Assembly: GCF_946221515.1 (NCBI RefSeq)
Contig: NZ_CAMJVK010000009.1
Location: 1-38,543, forward strand
Length of the DNA stretch: 38,543 nucleotides
Direction: 5' to 3'
Source of the DNA: an uncultured Fenollaria sp.
Lineage (GTDB): Bacteria > Bacillota > Clostridia > Tissierellales > Peptoniphilaceae
Part shown: piece by piece, positions 22,896 to 30,400 of the stretch
Layout of the letters: every line of letters starts with the position of its first letter
Numbering within the stretch: position 1 is the first letter of the stretch
Notes under the pieces: generated by a model
What the model saw: the letters and a program-made list of their open reading frames with translations, nothing else
Database searches by the model: none
What the model was told of the DNA's origin: nothing
Position numbers and translations under genes: made by a program

Positions 22896-23430
22896 CTTCC
22901 ACCTTCTCCTTCGTGGACTTCGCCTTGATCTCGTCCCTAAGCTCAGCAGCTCTCTCGTAGTTTTCGTCTTGTATTGCGGCTTCTAGCTCCTTCTTAAGAG
23001 ATACGATCTCCATGTGCATAGGATTTGCGTCCATATACCTTTTTGGTAGTAGGCCCTCATAAGTTTTTTCGCCCCTTAGAGAGTTCAAAATCGGCCTGAT
23101 CTCGTAGGCAAAAGTCTTGTAGCACTCCTCGCAGCCAAGTGTTCTGTTCTTGTTGAAATCACTGAACTTCATGTGGCAGTTCGGGCACTCCTTTTCCTCG
23201 AACTCATAAGTTTCGAACGAGCCAAACAGCTTTTGCAAGCCCTCAAAAAGGCTCCTTATATCGCTTTCATTTATATTCATATCCGTATATTCTCCATATT
23301 CTCCTTGATTCATTTCGTTAAAGTCCTTTAGTGCACATTCAGTGCATAAGTGCTTTTCAATAATTTCGCCGTCCAATATCAGCTTTAAATTAATCATCGC
23401 TTCATTCTTGTGGCATTCATCGCATAACAT
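22867..23430 (-). CDS. mcsA: McsA, zinc-binding activator protein with UVR domain
   Basis: A 187-residue McsA. Four CxxC pairs (CDEC, CTEC, CPNC, CEEC) form two zinc sites in the N-terminal two-thirds, and a UVR motif with coiled-coil character (about 142-175, NYERAAELRDEIK) ends the protein. In Bacillus McsA binds and activates McsB and tunes CtsR. All cysteines are intact although the McsB-like partner appears catalytically degenerate. It lies 4 nt after ctsR and overlaps mcsB. Confidence 0.94.
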   Translation of the reverse strand: MLCDECHKNEAMINLKLILDGEIIEKHLCTECALKDFNEMNQGEYGEYTDMNINESDIRSLFEGLQKLFGSFETYEFEEKECPNCHMKFSDFNKNRTLGCEECYKTFAYEIRPILNSLRGEKTYEGLLPKRYMDANPMHMEIVSLKKELEAAIQDENYERAAELRDEIKAKSTKEKVEDGEINDNLQ

Positions 23431-23434
23431 TTTA

Positions 23435-23893
23435 CTACCCCCTTTTCAGTAAAACCAATAGGATGTTCTTTAATATATCACTTCTAAGTGCATTTCTCTT
23501 GTCTATGTCAATGGCTAGAGCCCTATCGTCAATCGAAGCAAGTATTATCTCCTTCTCATCCTTTGTAATGATCTCGTCATCACAAAGCTTTCTGATGATG
23601 TCGTGAGCCTCTTTTATGGTGATGCTGTCGCCAATGGCGTCCATAAGTATCTCTTTGTATGCGTCTTCATCCTCTAAAAGATCAAGCTTCTCGATCTTGA
23701 TATAGCCGCCCTCGCCCCTTCTCGACTGAATGTAGTAACCAAAGTGAGGCGCAAACCTTGTCGTCAAAACATAGTTGATTTGACTTGGCGAACAGTTGAA
23801 TCTAACGGCAATGTCGCTTCTTTTGATAAGTATGCTGCCGCCTTCTTCTTCAATTAAATTGTTTAAAAAATATTGTATTTCATCGCTTAACAT
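23435..23893 (-). CDS. ctsR: Transcriptional repressor CtsR
   Basis: A 152-residue CtsR, the heat-labile repressor of clp genes. The winged-helix part has the family pattern RSDIAVRFNCSPSQINYVLTTRF followed by the beta-wing SRRGEGGYIKI with its glycine-rich tip that senses heat. It opens the ctsR-mcsA-mcsB-clpC-radA operon. A perfect CtsR operator lies 9 nt upstream of the start codon, so the operon is autoregulated. In Bacillus McsB arginine kinase disables CtsR; if the McsB-like protein here is inactive, heat sensing by the wing or ClpC-McsA must suffice. Confidence 0.95.
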   Translation of the reverse strand: MLSDEIQYFLNNLIEEEGGSILIKRSDIAVRFNCSPSQINYVLTTRFAPHFGYYIQSRRGEGGYIKIEKLDLLEDEDAYKEILMDAIGDSITIKEAHDIIRKLCDDEIITKDEKEIILASIDDRALAIDIDKRNALRSDILKNILLVLLKRG

Positions 23894-23902
23894 ATTCTCA
23901 CC

Positions 23903-23919
23903 TTTGACCTTCTTTGACT
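23903..23919 (-). promoter_or_regulatory. CtsR operator
   Basis: On the minus strand AGTCAAAGAAGGTCAAA, a perfect match to the CtsR heptad direct repeat (A/G)GTCAAA-NAN-(A/G)GTCAAA. It lies right after the -10 element, over the expected transcription start, which suits simple repression. Confidence 0.95.
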
Positions 23920-23948
23920 ATTATAACATAAGTACCCAAGATGTGCAA
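23920..23948 (-). promoter_or_regulatory. Promoter of the ctsR operon
   Basis: TTGCAC (23943-23948), a 17-nt spacer and TATAAT (23920-23925) on the minus strand, directly abutting the CtsR operator. Confidence 0.8.
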
Positions 23949-24070
23949 TGGATAAACATTAAGTGTAACTATTTTGTATAAATTTCTATTAGAATTGTGA
24001 ATGGACTTGTTTGCTTACTTATTTTAATTCGCTTTATCCATCAATTCTGATTGAAAATTTGGTTTTACGC

Positions 24071-24097
24071 TTGAAAAAAAAAAAAAAATGATATAAT
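24071..24097 (+). promoter_or_regulatory. Promoter with A15 tract in its spacer
   Basis: The plus strand reads TTGAAA (24071-24076), a 15-nt spacer made of twelve more A and TGA, then TATAAT (24092-24097) with an extended TGA before it. The A-run (24074-24088, 15 bases) begins inside the -35, so length changes move the -10 without harming the hexamer. It drives the NERD gene. Confidence 0.7.
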
Positions 24098-24100
24098 TAG

Positions 24101-24130
24101 ACAAACAAATAAATAAATAATTAAATAATT
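24101..24130 (+). repeat. AAAT-rich microsatellite in the NERD leader
   Basis: Tandem AAAT units (about three, then two TTAAATAA-like copies) fill the leader between the -10 and the TAGGAGG ribosome site of the NERD gene. The leader has almost no G or C. Confidence 0.5.
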
Positions 24131-24143
24131 AGGAGGTTTTATT

Positions 24144-25460
24144 ATGAGAAAAAGGTTTACACCGTTGGACTACCTAGCTATGCTTAGATTAAGCTGCAGA
24201 CAATATTACTGGAACATTAGTTATGCTGGAAAAGGATCTGTTACAATTAAAAGGCTATTAAATATGTTTAAAGCCATGGCAGAATTTGATATCATTAGTA
24301 CTTTAATCTATTTCGTTACATATGGCGTAGTAGTAGAAACAATTTATGGTCTAATATTTATATTTAAAGGGATAAAAGCAATACTGGGTATAACGCCACT
24401 GTCAGAAGCTTATGCCGCCGTTAGACCATTTAATATGATTTTAATAGGCTTATTAGTTTCATTTGTCGGATGCCTAATTATATTTAATCCTAAAAGATTA
24501 AAAAGATCTTTTAATTATAAAAACTCGGTATTTTATAGAAATACTGGTATTACTCCTAAAGAAGTAGTTAAAGATAAGGGTTTATACGGAGAATATATTG
24601 CCACTTGTGCAGAAGAAGAAGTTTTTAAAAAGTATCATCTTAGAGGAAGAATCTACAATAACGTCTTTATCCCTCACCACGGTGGGAATTTCTCCGAAGC
24701 TGATGTTGTATCAGTAAGTAATGCTGGTATAAACGTTATTGAGGCAAAAGCTTTAGGTGGTGAAATAGAAGGCTTTGCTCTAGCTAACAATTGGGAACAA
24801 ACCATGGGCAACGAAGTTTATGAATTTACTAATCCTATATTTCAAAATTTAAATCATATGAATTACTTGAGTGAATATTTAGCTGAAACAGTCAAAAATG
24901 ATGATGAAATAGGCGATGTAGATTTAAACTATTTACTTTATATGCGTAATACCGTATTATTTTTAGATAAAAATGCAAGTATAGACATTAAAGCTCAAGC
25001 GGCGCCAAATTTATTTTATGTATGCTCCGGTGCTGATTTTTATATAAAAAGTTATAAAGATTGTCCTAAAGCTCTATTTAATTTATTGCCAAAAGAAATA
25101 GTAAAATATATATGTGAAGCAATAAGAGATATATCTTTTTATACTCAAGAAGAAATCGAAGATATGATGTCTGATAGACAAATTGCCATAGATAGAGGAG
25201 AATACAGATACAAACCTGCTTACCATATTGCATACTGCGAATTTGTAATAGATGAGGACAATGTAGAAGGTGGTATTTGCTTAATTCAAGAACAAAACGG
25301 ATATAAATTCTATTTTGATCCTAAAGATAATTGGTTTAAATCAATGACAGATATGAGAATAAAAACTATATATCAAACTTATTACTCTTACCAAGAAGCC
25401 ATGGATGCTTATAATAGTGATAGTGTAAAAGATAAAAGATATATAATAGATATTGTGTAG
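24144..25460 (+). CDS. Membrane-anchored NERD-domain (nuclease-related) protein
   Basis: A 438-residue protein. Two hydrophobic segments (about 55-77 and 95-115) anchor it in the membrane. They are followed by a NERD domain (about 148-215), with the conserved glutamate in KGLYGEYIA, the aspartate in FSEADVVSVSNAG and the ExK of NVIEAKALGGEIEG, the arrangement of PD-(D/E)xK-like nucleases. The C-terminal half (about 220-438) is acidic and unfamiliar to me. NERD proteins are thought to act in DNA processing, and several are linked to phage defence; a specific role here is inference. The AT-rich base use differs from the neighbouring clp genes, a hint of transfer. It is transcribed from the A15 promoter and is coupled to a small acidic protein downstream. 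Confidence 0.82.
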   Translation: MRKRFTPLDYLAMLRLSCRQYYWNISYAGKGSVTIKRLLNMFKAMAEFDIISTLIYFVTYGVVVETIYGLIFIFKGIKAILGITPLSEAYAAVRPFNMILIGLLVSFVGCLIIFNPKRLKRSFNYKNSVFYRNTGITPKEVVKDKGLYGEYIATCAEEEVFKKYHLRGRIYNNVFIPHHGGNFSEADVVSVSNAGINVIEAKALGGEIEGFALANNWEQTMGNEVYEFTNPIFQNLNHMNYLSEYLAETVKNDDEIGDVDLNYLLYMRNTVLFLDKNASIDIKAQAAPNLFYVCSGADFYIKSYKDCPKALFNLLPKEIVKYICEAIRDISFYTQEEIEDMMSDRQIAIDRGEYRYKPAYHIAYCEFVIDEDNVEGGICLIQEQNGYKFYFDPKDNWFKSMTDMRIKTIYQTYYSYQEAMDAYNSDSVKDKRYIIDIV

Positions 25461-25470
25461 GACTAATATT

Positions 25471-25731
25471 ATGAAAAAAGAAAACGATATTTACAAAAAC
25501 AACAAAAATAAAAAGGAAGATTATTTGAACTTTGATTTAAATCTTCCAACACCTAAATCAAAGCCAAACTATGAATATTATGAGGCAAATAACAATACCG
25601 AAGAGAATATGAAACTAGTATATACTATAGAAAGTGATGAAGCTGAAAATAAAAAAGATGATGAAAATAATGATGATAAAGATTGGTTTAATTTAGCTTT
25701 ACTTTATGCAATTAAAGAAGATTTAAAATAA
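25471..25731 (+). CDS. Small acidic protein, unknown
   Basis: An 86-residue, highly charged protein rich in Asn, Glu, Asp and Lys with no membrane segment or recognised domain; it ends in DWFNLALLYAIKEDLK, the only hydrophobic patch and a possible binding helix. I choose the ATG at 25471, 10 nt after the NERD stop and preceded by TAGGA, rather than an upstream TTG that overlaps the NERD gene. It shares promoter and terminator with the NERD gene, so it is likely a partner or regulator of that protein. Confidence 0.65.
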   Translation: MKKENDIYKNNKNKKEDYLNFDLNLPTPKSKPNYEYYEANNNTEENMKLVYTIESDEAENKKDDENNDDKDWFNLALLYAIKEDLK

Positions 25732-25741
25732 ATTTTATTCT

Positions 25742-25775
25742 AAACGCACCCAATTGGGTGCGTTTATATTTATAT
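25742..25775 (+). terminator. Terminator of the NERD operon
   Basis: AAACGCACCC and GGGTGCGTTT form a perfect 10-bp stem with an AATT loop (25742-25765), followed by ATATTTATAT. It begins 11 nt after the small gene's stop. Confidence 0.85.
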
Positions 25776-25789
25776 AATAATATTGCAAA

Positions 25790-25825
25790 GAGAAAAACAC
25801 ATGAGTATTAACCCATGTGTTTCTC
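25790..25825 (-). terminator. Hairpin, possible terminator for the EF-G-like gene
   Basis: On the minus strand GAGAAACACATG pairs with CATGTGTTTTTCTC (two bulged T) around a 10-nt loop, followed by TTTGC. It lies about 140 nt after the EF-G-like stop and could end that transcript, leaving a long 3' untranslated tail that contains the two hairpins at 25875-25916. Confidence 0.5.
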
Positions 25826-25838
25826 TAAGAGAATAAAT

Positions 25839-25954
25839 ATGAAAAATATATTATTTGTGTATGCTTTTTTTAGCTTCGGGTGGGTCCCGTGAACCTTGCC
25901 ATCGCTTTCAGCGATGTAAAACATGAAAAAATATATTAAATATTATTTGCGTAT
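25839..25954. other. Unexplained double-hairpin segment between direct repeats
   Basis: A GC-rich core (25871-25918) in AT-rich surroundings has two adjacent hairpins. TTCGGG pairs with CCCG(T)GAA around TGGGT (25875-25893), and CATCGCT pairs perfectly with AGCGATG around TTC (25900-25916). It is flanked by related direct repeats, ATGAAAAATATA-TTATTTGTGTAT at 25839-25862 and a longer version at 25923-25954. It could be a small RNA, a 3'UTR element of the EF-G-like mRNA, or a tiny mobile element. I do not recognise it as any riboswitch class. Confidence 0.45.
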
Positions 25955-25962
25955 ATTTATTA

Positions 25963-28032
25963 TTATTTATTTTTTTCTGCGTTGGCTGCTTCTATAATCT
26001 TATTTGCATGGTCTTGTGGTACTTCTTCATATCTTACGAAGTCCATTTGGAAGGAGCCTCTTGCTTGTGTCATCGCTCTTAGGTCTATTGCGTATCTAAA
26101 CATTTCTGAATGAGGTACTTCTGCTGTAATTACTTGTGTGCCGTCATCTTGCGAATCTATACCTAAGATTCTTCCTCTACGTTTGTTCATATCGCCCATA
26201 ACGTCGCCTAGGTAGCTTTCTGGCACTTTTATTTCTGCCTTAACTATAGGTTCAAGAAGTATTGGTTTTGCTTCTTGCATACCCTTCTTAAATGCTAGTT
26301 GTGCAGCGATCTTGAACGCCATTTCGTTTGAGTCAACGTCGTGGTATGATCCGTCGTATAATGTTGCCTTAACATGTACTACTGGGTAGCCTGCTAAAAC
26401 ACCATGTTCAAGCGATTCTCTAAGACCTTTTTCAACTGCTGGGAAGAAGTTCTTTGGAACTGCTCCACCGAATACTTCTTCGGCAAAGACAAAGTCGTCT
26501 CCATCATGTGGTTCAAATCTTACCCAAACGTCACCGTATTGACCAGCGCCGCCTGATTGTTTCTTGTGCTTACCTTGAACTTCAGCCTTTTGTCTGATAG
26601 TTTCTCTGTAAGCAATCTTTGGATCGTCAAGTTCAATCTCAACGCCAAATGTGTTTTTCAATTTATCTTTAATAACTGTTAATTGCATGTTACCTTGACC
26701 GCCGATTAAAAGTTCCTTAGTCTCATGATTTCTAAGTACTTCAAATGTTGGGTCTTCTGCAGTCATCTTGTTAAGCGCAACGCCTATCTTTTCGTCTTCG
26801 CCTTGCTTTACAGGTCTTACCGACATATATAGAGTTGGCTTTGGATACCTAATTCTCTCAAATATAACAGGATTAGCCTTGTCACATAGCGTATCGCCAG
26901 TACGAGCGTGTTCAAGTTTACTTGTAGCACCTATATCTCCTGCGATGATGCTATCAGTATCGATTTGAGTCTTACCTCTTAAGTAGAATAATCCGCCAAG
27001 CTTTTCTTCTACTTCTTGACTTGCATTGTATAATGGTGTAGATTTAGTAATTTTACCAGATATAACTTTGAATAATGATAACTTTCCTACGAATGGGTCA
27101 ACTATAGTCTTGAAAACAACTGCCGAGAATGGTTCGTTTTCATCAACTTTTCTCAATTCTTCTTTATCTTCCCATGTGCCAGTGTATGCGCCCACTTCGT
27201 TTGGAGCAGGGAAATATCTTTGAATCTTATGAAGAAGTAGTTCCATGCCTATGCCTTTTTCAACGCTACCTACCATAAGTATAGTTAATTCGCCATTTCT
27301 AACAGCTTGCTTTATACCTTCTTTAAATTCAGCATCAGTAAAGGCTTCACCTGCGAAATACTTTTCCATAAGCTCTTCAGATGTTTCAGCAACGACTTCA
27401 TTTAACTCGCCTCTAAGCTTTTCAATGTAGCCATCCCACTCAGCTGGAACAGGAATTTCAGTTCTCTTTCTACCTTCGTAGCTGTAAGCCTTATCTTGAA
27501 TTAAGTCAACCATGCCCTTAAAGCCTTCAGCTTCACCTATCGGCATAACTAGCGGAACTATGTGTCCACCAAGTTTTGTTTTTATATCTTCCAAAACTTC
27601 GTCGAATTTAACATTTTCTTTATCCATCTTATTTAAGAAGATAAATCTTGGAGTGTGATATTTATTTAAGTTCTTCCACGCTTTTTCAGTTCCTACTTCA
27701 ACGCCTGCTTGCGCGTCAATAACTAGTATAGAGCCTTCTGACGCTCTCTTTGCACCATACATCTCACCAATGAAGTCGAAGTAACCAGGTGTATCAAGGA
27801 AATTGTATTTAACATCATTATATTCTACAGGAATAACCTTTGTATTGATAGAAACCTTTCTTTGTATCTCTTCTTTGGAAAAGTCTCCAACAGTATTTCC
27901 GTCTTCAACCTTACCCATCCTAGAGATAGCTCCTGTTGCGTATAAAAGTGATTCAACTAGCATAGTTTTACCACTGCTACTGTGTCCCAAAAGGGATACG
28001 TTTCTGATTTTGCTTGCATCGTAAGCCTTCAT
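25963..28032 (-). CDS. Elongation factor G-like GTPase (second EF-G)
   Basis: A 689-residue EF-G paralogue distinct from the true fusA at the right end. It has G1 GHSSSGKT (16-23) in place of the usual GHIDAGKT, G3 DTPGYFDF in place of DTPGHVDF, and G4 NKMD, then domains II-V with YRETIRQKAEVQGKHKKQSGG and the C-terminal SYLGDVMGDMNKRRGR. This fits the EF-G2 / EF-G-like translation factor family found in many Firmicutes, whose precise role (recycling, stress or specialised translocation) is unsettled. The altered G1 and G3 loops suggest different GTPase behaviour from EF-G. It is a single gene with a 17-nt-spaced promoter and a leader hairpin. Confidence 0.9.
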   Translation of the reverse strand: MKAYDASKIRNVSLLGHSSSGKTMLVESLLYATGAISRMGKVEDGNTVGDFSKEEIQRKVSINTKVIPVEYNDVKYNFLDTPGYFDFIGEMYGAKRASEGSILVIDAQAGVEVGTEKAWKNLNKYHTPRFIFLNKMDKENVKFDEVLEDIKTKLGGHIVPLVMPIGEAEGFKGMVDLIQDKAYSYEGRKRTEIPVPAEWDGYIEKLRGELNEVVAETSEELMEKYFAGEAFTDAEFKEGIKQAVRNGELTILMVGSVEKGIGMELLLHKIQRYFPAPNEVGAYTGTWEDKEELRKVDENEPFSAVVFKTIVDPFVGKLSLFKVISGKITKSTPLYNASQEVEEKLGGLFYLRGKTQIDTDSIIAGDIGATSKLEHARTGDTLCDKANPVIFERIRYPKPTLYMSVRPVKQGEDEKIGVALNKMTAEDPTFEVLRNHETKELLIGGQGNMQLTVIKDKLKNTFGVEIELDDPKIAYRETIRQKAEVQGKHKKQSGGAGQYGDVWVRFEPHDGDDFVFAEEVFGGAVPKNFFPAVEKGLRESLEHGVLAGYPVVHVKATLYDGSYHDVDSNEMAFKIAAQLAFKKGMQEAKPILLEPIVKAEIKVPESYLGDVMGDMNKRRGRILGIDSQDDGTQVITAEVPHSEMFRYAIDLRAMTQARGSFQMDFVRYEEVPQDHANKIIEAANAEKNK

Positions 28033-28108
28033 ATTTTTTCCTCCTCATATAAATATAGTTATTTTATCAATTTACTTTATAAAAGCGTTATGTGTAAAAA
28101 AATTTAGC

Positions 28109-28130
28109 GTGAAGATAATAATTTCTTCAC
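28109..28130 (-). other. Leader hairpin of the EF-G-like mRNA
   Basis: GTGAAGA and TCTTCAC form a perfect 7-bp stem with an 8-nt loop right at the expected 5' end of the transcript; TAAATTTTTTT follows shortly after on the minus strand. It could stabilise the RNA or act as a weak attenuator. Confidence 0.4.
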
Positions 28131-28136
28131 AAAAAT

Positions 28137-28165
28137 ATTATAACACATATAGATTTTTTTTGCAA
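28137..28165 (-). promoter_or_regulatory. Promoter of the EF-G-like gene
   Basis: TTGCAA (28160-28165), a 17-nt spacer that begins with an A-run, and TATAAT (28137-28142) on the minus strand. It gives a leader of about 100 nt. Confidence 0.72.
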
Positions 28166-28204
28166 TGATTTTATCAAGATGATATGCGAAAAGTTTAAAG
28201 AGAC

Positions 28205-28231
28205 TAAAAAAAGAAGAGCTCATCACTCTTC
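28205..28231 (-). terminator. Terminator overlapping the M20 hydrolase stop
   Basis: GAAGAG and CTCTTC pair on the minus strand around a 7-nt loop that contains the TGA stop (28223-28225), followed by a T-rich run. The terminator is therefore built into the last codons. Confidence 0.75.
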
Positions 28232-29386
28232 CTTCATCTCCTCATACGCTAGACCTATGGCCTTGTAGAAGAACTCTAAATCTTCCTCGTCAAAGTCAAA
28301 TGTGTCGCTGTGGTGTGGCCCCTTTAAATTTGTTCCCAGCATCATGTGCATGGCTGGAACGCCACGGCTCTTAAGCTTCTTAAGATAAAAAGTCACATCT
28401 TCACTCGCGCCAAAGCTCGGCATCCTGTGGGTCTTTATCTCATTTGCATTAAGCTTTTCAATCACTCTGTCAATTAATTCATAGTTCTCTTCCTTATATG
28501 CATTAGCCTTCGCTAGCACCTTCATCTCGTAGCTCGCGCCCTTCGCCTCAGATACGCATCTCGCAATCTTCTCCATAGAAGAAAGCATCTCATCCATCGC
28601 TTCGTCACTATCACTTCTAAGGTCCATACCCAAAGTAATTTTATCCATGATAGCATTTCTTTGGCCGCCGCCATTTATTATACCGATGTTAATAAATTTT
28701 TTGCTGTGAGCGTCAATTGTAAGATCTTTTATCATATCGATAAAAGCCATAGCAATGGTAAGGGCGCTGATTCCCTTTTCAGGAGCGTTTGCCGCGTGCG
28801 CCGCCTTTCCGAAAAAGCTCATATCAAGCTTGGTAGTCGCTAAAAAATCAGTTGTTCCAACGCCGATGTAGCCCTTTTCCTCGCCTAGGCCAATGTGATA
28901 GGATAAAAATCCACCCACATCCTCCGTAATAAAGTCCGCCATGCTTCTTGCGCCACGAACCCCTTCTTCGGCGGGTTGAAATAGTACTCTAGCCGATTCT
29001 CCCGTCTTGCTAAAGCGCTCGCATAAGGCTAGTGCCAAGGCTATGTGCCCGTCGTGGCCACATGCGTGCATATTGCCATTGGTCGAGGCAAAGCCAAAGG
29101 TGTTCGGCAAATGCGTTATATCCGTCGTTTCCTTTATCTTGAGGCCATCGATATCGGTCCTGAATAAAAAGTACGGAGCCACGCCAAACTCAGCCATTAC
29201 CCCAGTGAAGCCCTTGTCGATGTCACTCATGTCGCTCTCGGCGCCCTTTTCGTAAAGCGCCCTGCCATAATAAAGTTTACAATTAAAATTTTCAAGTATT
29301 TTAATGATCTCCTTAGTCGTCTTCACCTCTTCGAAGCCGAGCTCGGGGATTTTGTGAAACAATCTTCTATATAAAACTAAATCCAT
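28223..29386 (-). CDS. M20 family metal-dependent amidohydrolase
   Basis: A 387-residue zinc amidohydrolase of the M20 family, probably an aminoacylase or AbgA-like (p-aminobenzoyl-glutamate hydrolase) enzyme. Metal-site segments are RTDIDGL, HACGHDGH (His107, Asp112, His114), LFQPAEEGVRGA (Glu140/Glu141), SYHIGLG and the C-terminal GPHHSDTFDF; a dimerisation domain lies between. There is no signal peptide, so it is cytoplasmic. The N-terminal part has an extra loop between LYYGRALYEKG and the first metal segment, as in AbgA. It shares a divergent promoter region with the lipoprotein gene, with both -35 elements in one palindrome. Confidence 0.88.
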   Translation of the reverse strand: MDLVLYRRLFHKIPELGFEEVKTTKEIIKILENFNCKLYYGRALYEKGAESDMSDIDKGFTGVMAEFGVAPYFLFRTDIDGLKIKETTDITHLPNTFGFASTNGNMHACGHDGHIALALALCERFSKTGESARVLFQPAEEGVRGARSMADFITEDVGGFLSYHIGLGEEKGYIGVGTTDFLATTKLDMSFFGKAAHAANAPEKGISALTIAMAFIDMIKDLTIDAHSKKFINIGIINGGGQRNAIMDKITLGMDLRSDSDEAMDEMLSSMEKIARCVSEAKGASYEMKVLAKANAYKEENYELIDRVIEKLNANEIKTHRMPSFGASEDVTFYLKKLKSRGVPAMHMMLGTNLKGPHHSDTFDFDEEDLEFFYKAIGLAYEEMKEE

Positions 29387-29405
29387 CTTATCACCTACTA
29401 GCTAA

Positions 29406-29434
29406 ATCTTACATCAAGAACCGCGTTTTGTCAA
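29406..29434 (-). promoter_or_regulatory. M20 hydrolase promoter
   Basis: TTGACA (29429-29434), a 17-nt spacer and TAAGAT (29406-29411) on the minus strand. Its -35 is one half of the palindrome TTGTCAAGCTTGACAA (29428-29443). Confidence 0.65.
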
Positions 29435-29436
29435 GC

Positions 29437-29465
29437 TTGACAAATTGCCGTGAATGTAGTAATAT
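29437..29465 (+). promoter_or_regulatory. Lipoprotein gene promoter
   Basis: TTGACA (29437-29442), a 17-nt spacer and TAATAT (29460-29465) on the plus strand. It uses the other half of the same palindrome, so polymerase can bind in only one direction at a time. Confidence 0.65.
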
Positions 29466-29484
29466 ATTCATGTTGAGGTGAATT

Positions 29485-30282
29485 ATGAAAAAGAAATTTA
29501 TTTTATTTATAACTATGCTAGTTGCCATGCTTATGGCATTGACAGCATGTTCAGAAAAAAAGACGAAGTTTACAAAAGAAGAGATAAAAGACTGGAACGT
29601 TCCTGAGGGCAAAGAGCCAAAGGCTGACGACATCGACGACGACTTTGTTAATGCGCTTAAACGCTTTATTAAGAAGAGTATAGCAGAGAAAAATTACGAA
29701 GCCTTCTCAGAGATGGTTAGCGATGAGTATTTGACAGCAGTTGACATGACGCGTGATGAATACAGAGCACTTAACAAAGAAACGAGCGAAGCACTTAAAG
29801 ACATTGACATCGAAGTATCAGACGTTGAAGCGAGCCAAGTTGATGAACACGCAATCGAACTTAGATACACTTTGAGCTTTAACAACTCAAATACGGCGCA
29901 GTACATCTACATCTATAAGGATAAAGACGATGTATTCAAGTTTGCGCCATCGATGTACGAGCCACACGCTTGGCAAGTAAGTGACTTTGATAAAGACAAA
30001 ATCAATATACAGTTCATATCACTTGGCAAAGTTACCGAGGGTATGGAGGTCAGAGCAAAACTTATGAGCACTGAGAAATGGGATAGAGAGCTACTAAGCG
30101 CAACGCTTTACACAGACAGAGGTAAGTACGATGCAGCCAAATTCAAGATAAATATCGCAAGCGGCAAGACAGAGCACGCGCTTTTCTACTTCCAGCACGC
30201 AAAAGGCAAAGCCGAAAAGTTTGAGCTAGTCTACAAAGGCGATGGCGGCGAAGACAAGATGACTACATTTGAGTTTAAGTAG
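29485..30282 (+). CDS. Lipoprotein of unknown function
   Basis: A 265-residue lipoprotein. The signal peptide ends with the lipobox LTAC (Cys22). The mature part is charged and has two segments: an NTF2/DUF4878-like alpha-beta region (about 50-150, NALKRFIKKSIAEKNYEAFSEM, then a strand-rich part with YTLSFNNSNTAQYIYIYKDK) and a beta-rich C-terminal part (about 165-265). I do not recognise a named family. It is anchored on the outside of the membrane, stands alone with its own promoter and strong terminator, and is divergent from the M20 hydrolase. Confidence 0.85.
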   Translation: MKKKFILFITMLVAMLMALTACSEKKTKFTKEEIKDWNVPEGKEPKADDIDDDFVNALKRFIKKSIAEKNYEAFSEMVSDEYLTAVDMTRDEYRALNKETSEALKDIDIEVSDVEASQVDEHAIELRYTLSFNNSNTAQYIYIYKDKDDVFKFAPSMYEPHAWQVSDFDKDKINIQFISLGKVTEGMEVRAKLMSTEKWDRELLSATLYTDRGKYDAAKFKINIASGKTEHALFYFQHAKGKAEKFELVYKGDGGEDKMTTFEFK

Positions 30283-30309
30283 ATAAATTTTAATAGATAT
30301 ATGTATATA

Positions 30310-30340
30310 TAGTAGGAAGAACTGCTTCCTACTATTTTTA
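30310..30340 (+). terminator. Terminator after the lipoprotein gene
   Basis: TAGTAGGAAG and CTTCCTACTA form a perfect 10-bp stem with a 5-nt loop (30310-30334), followed by TTTTTAT. Confidence 0.92.
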
Positions 30341-30342
30341 TA

Positions 30343-30382
30343 CAAAAAATATCTGCCAGACTCATATGTGCCTAGCAGATAT
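30343..30382 (-). terminator. Terminator after the surface adhesin gene
   Basis: On the minus strand ATATCTGC pairs with GCAGATAT around an 18-nt loop, followed by six T. It is 18 nt after the adhesin stop. Confidence 0.75.
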
Positions 30383-30400
30383 CTGTGATAATAGATTTAA

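Noticed and set aside
25876..25895. CGGGTGGGTCCCGTG resembles a T-box GGGTGGTACCGCG core
   Set aside because: The core mismatches at several invariant positions, there is no specifier stem or terminator, and no gene lies downstream on that strand.
28151..28165. A8 run in the EF-G-like promoter as a third slippage promoter
   Set aside because: The spacer is already the optimal 17 nt and an A/T run of eight is common in this AT-rich DNA; there is no reason to treat it as a switch.
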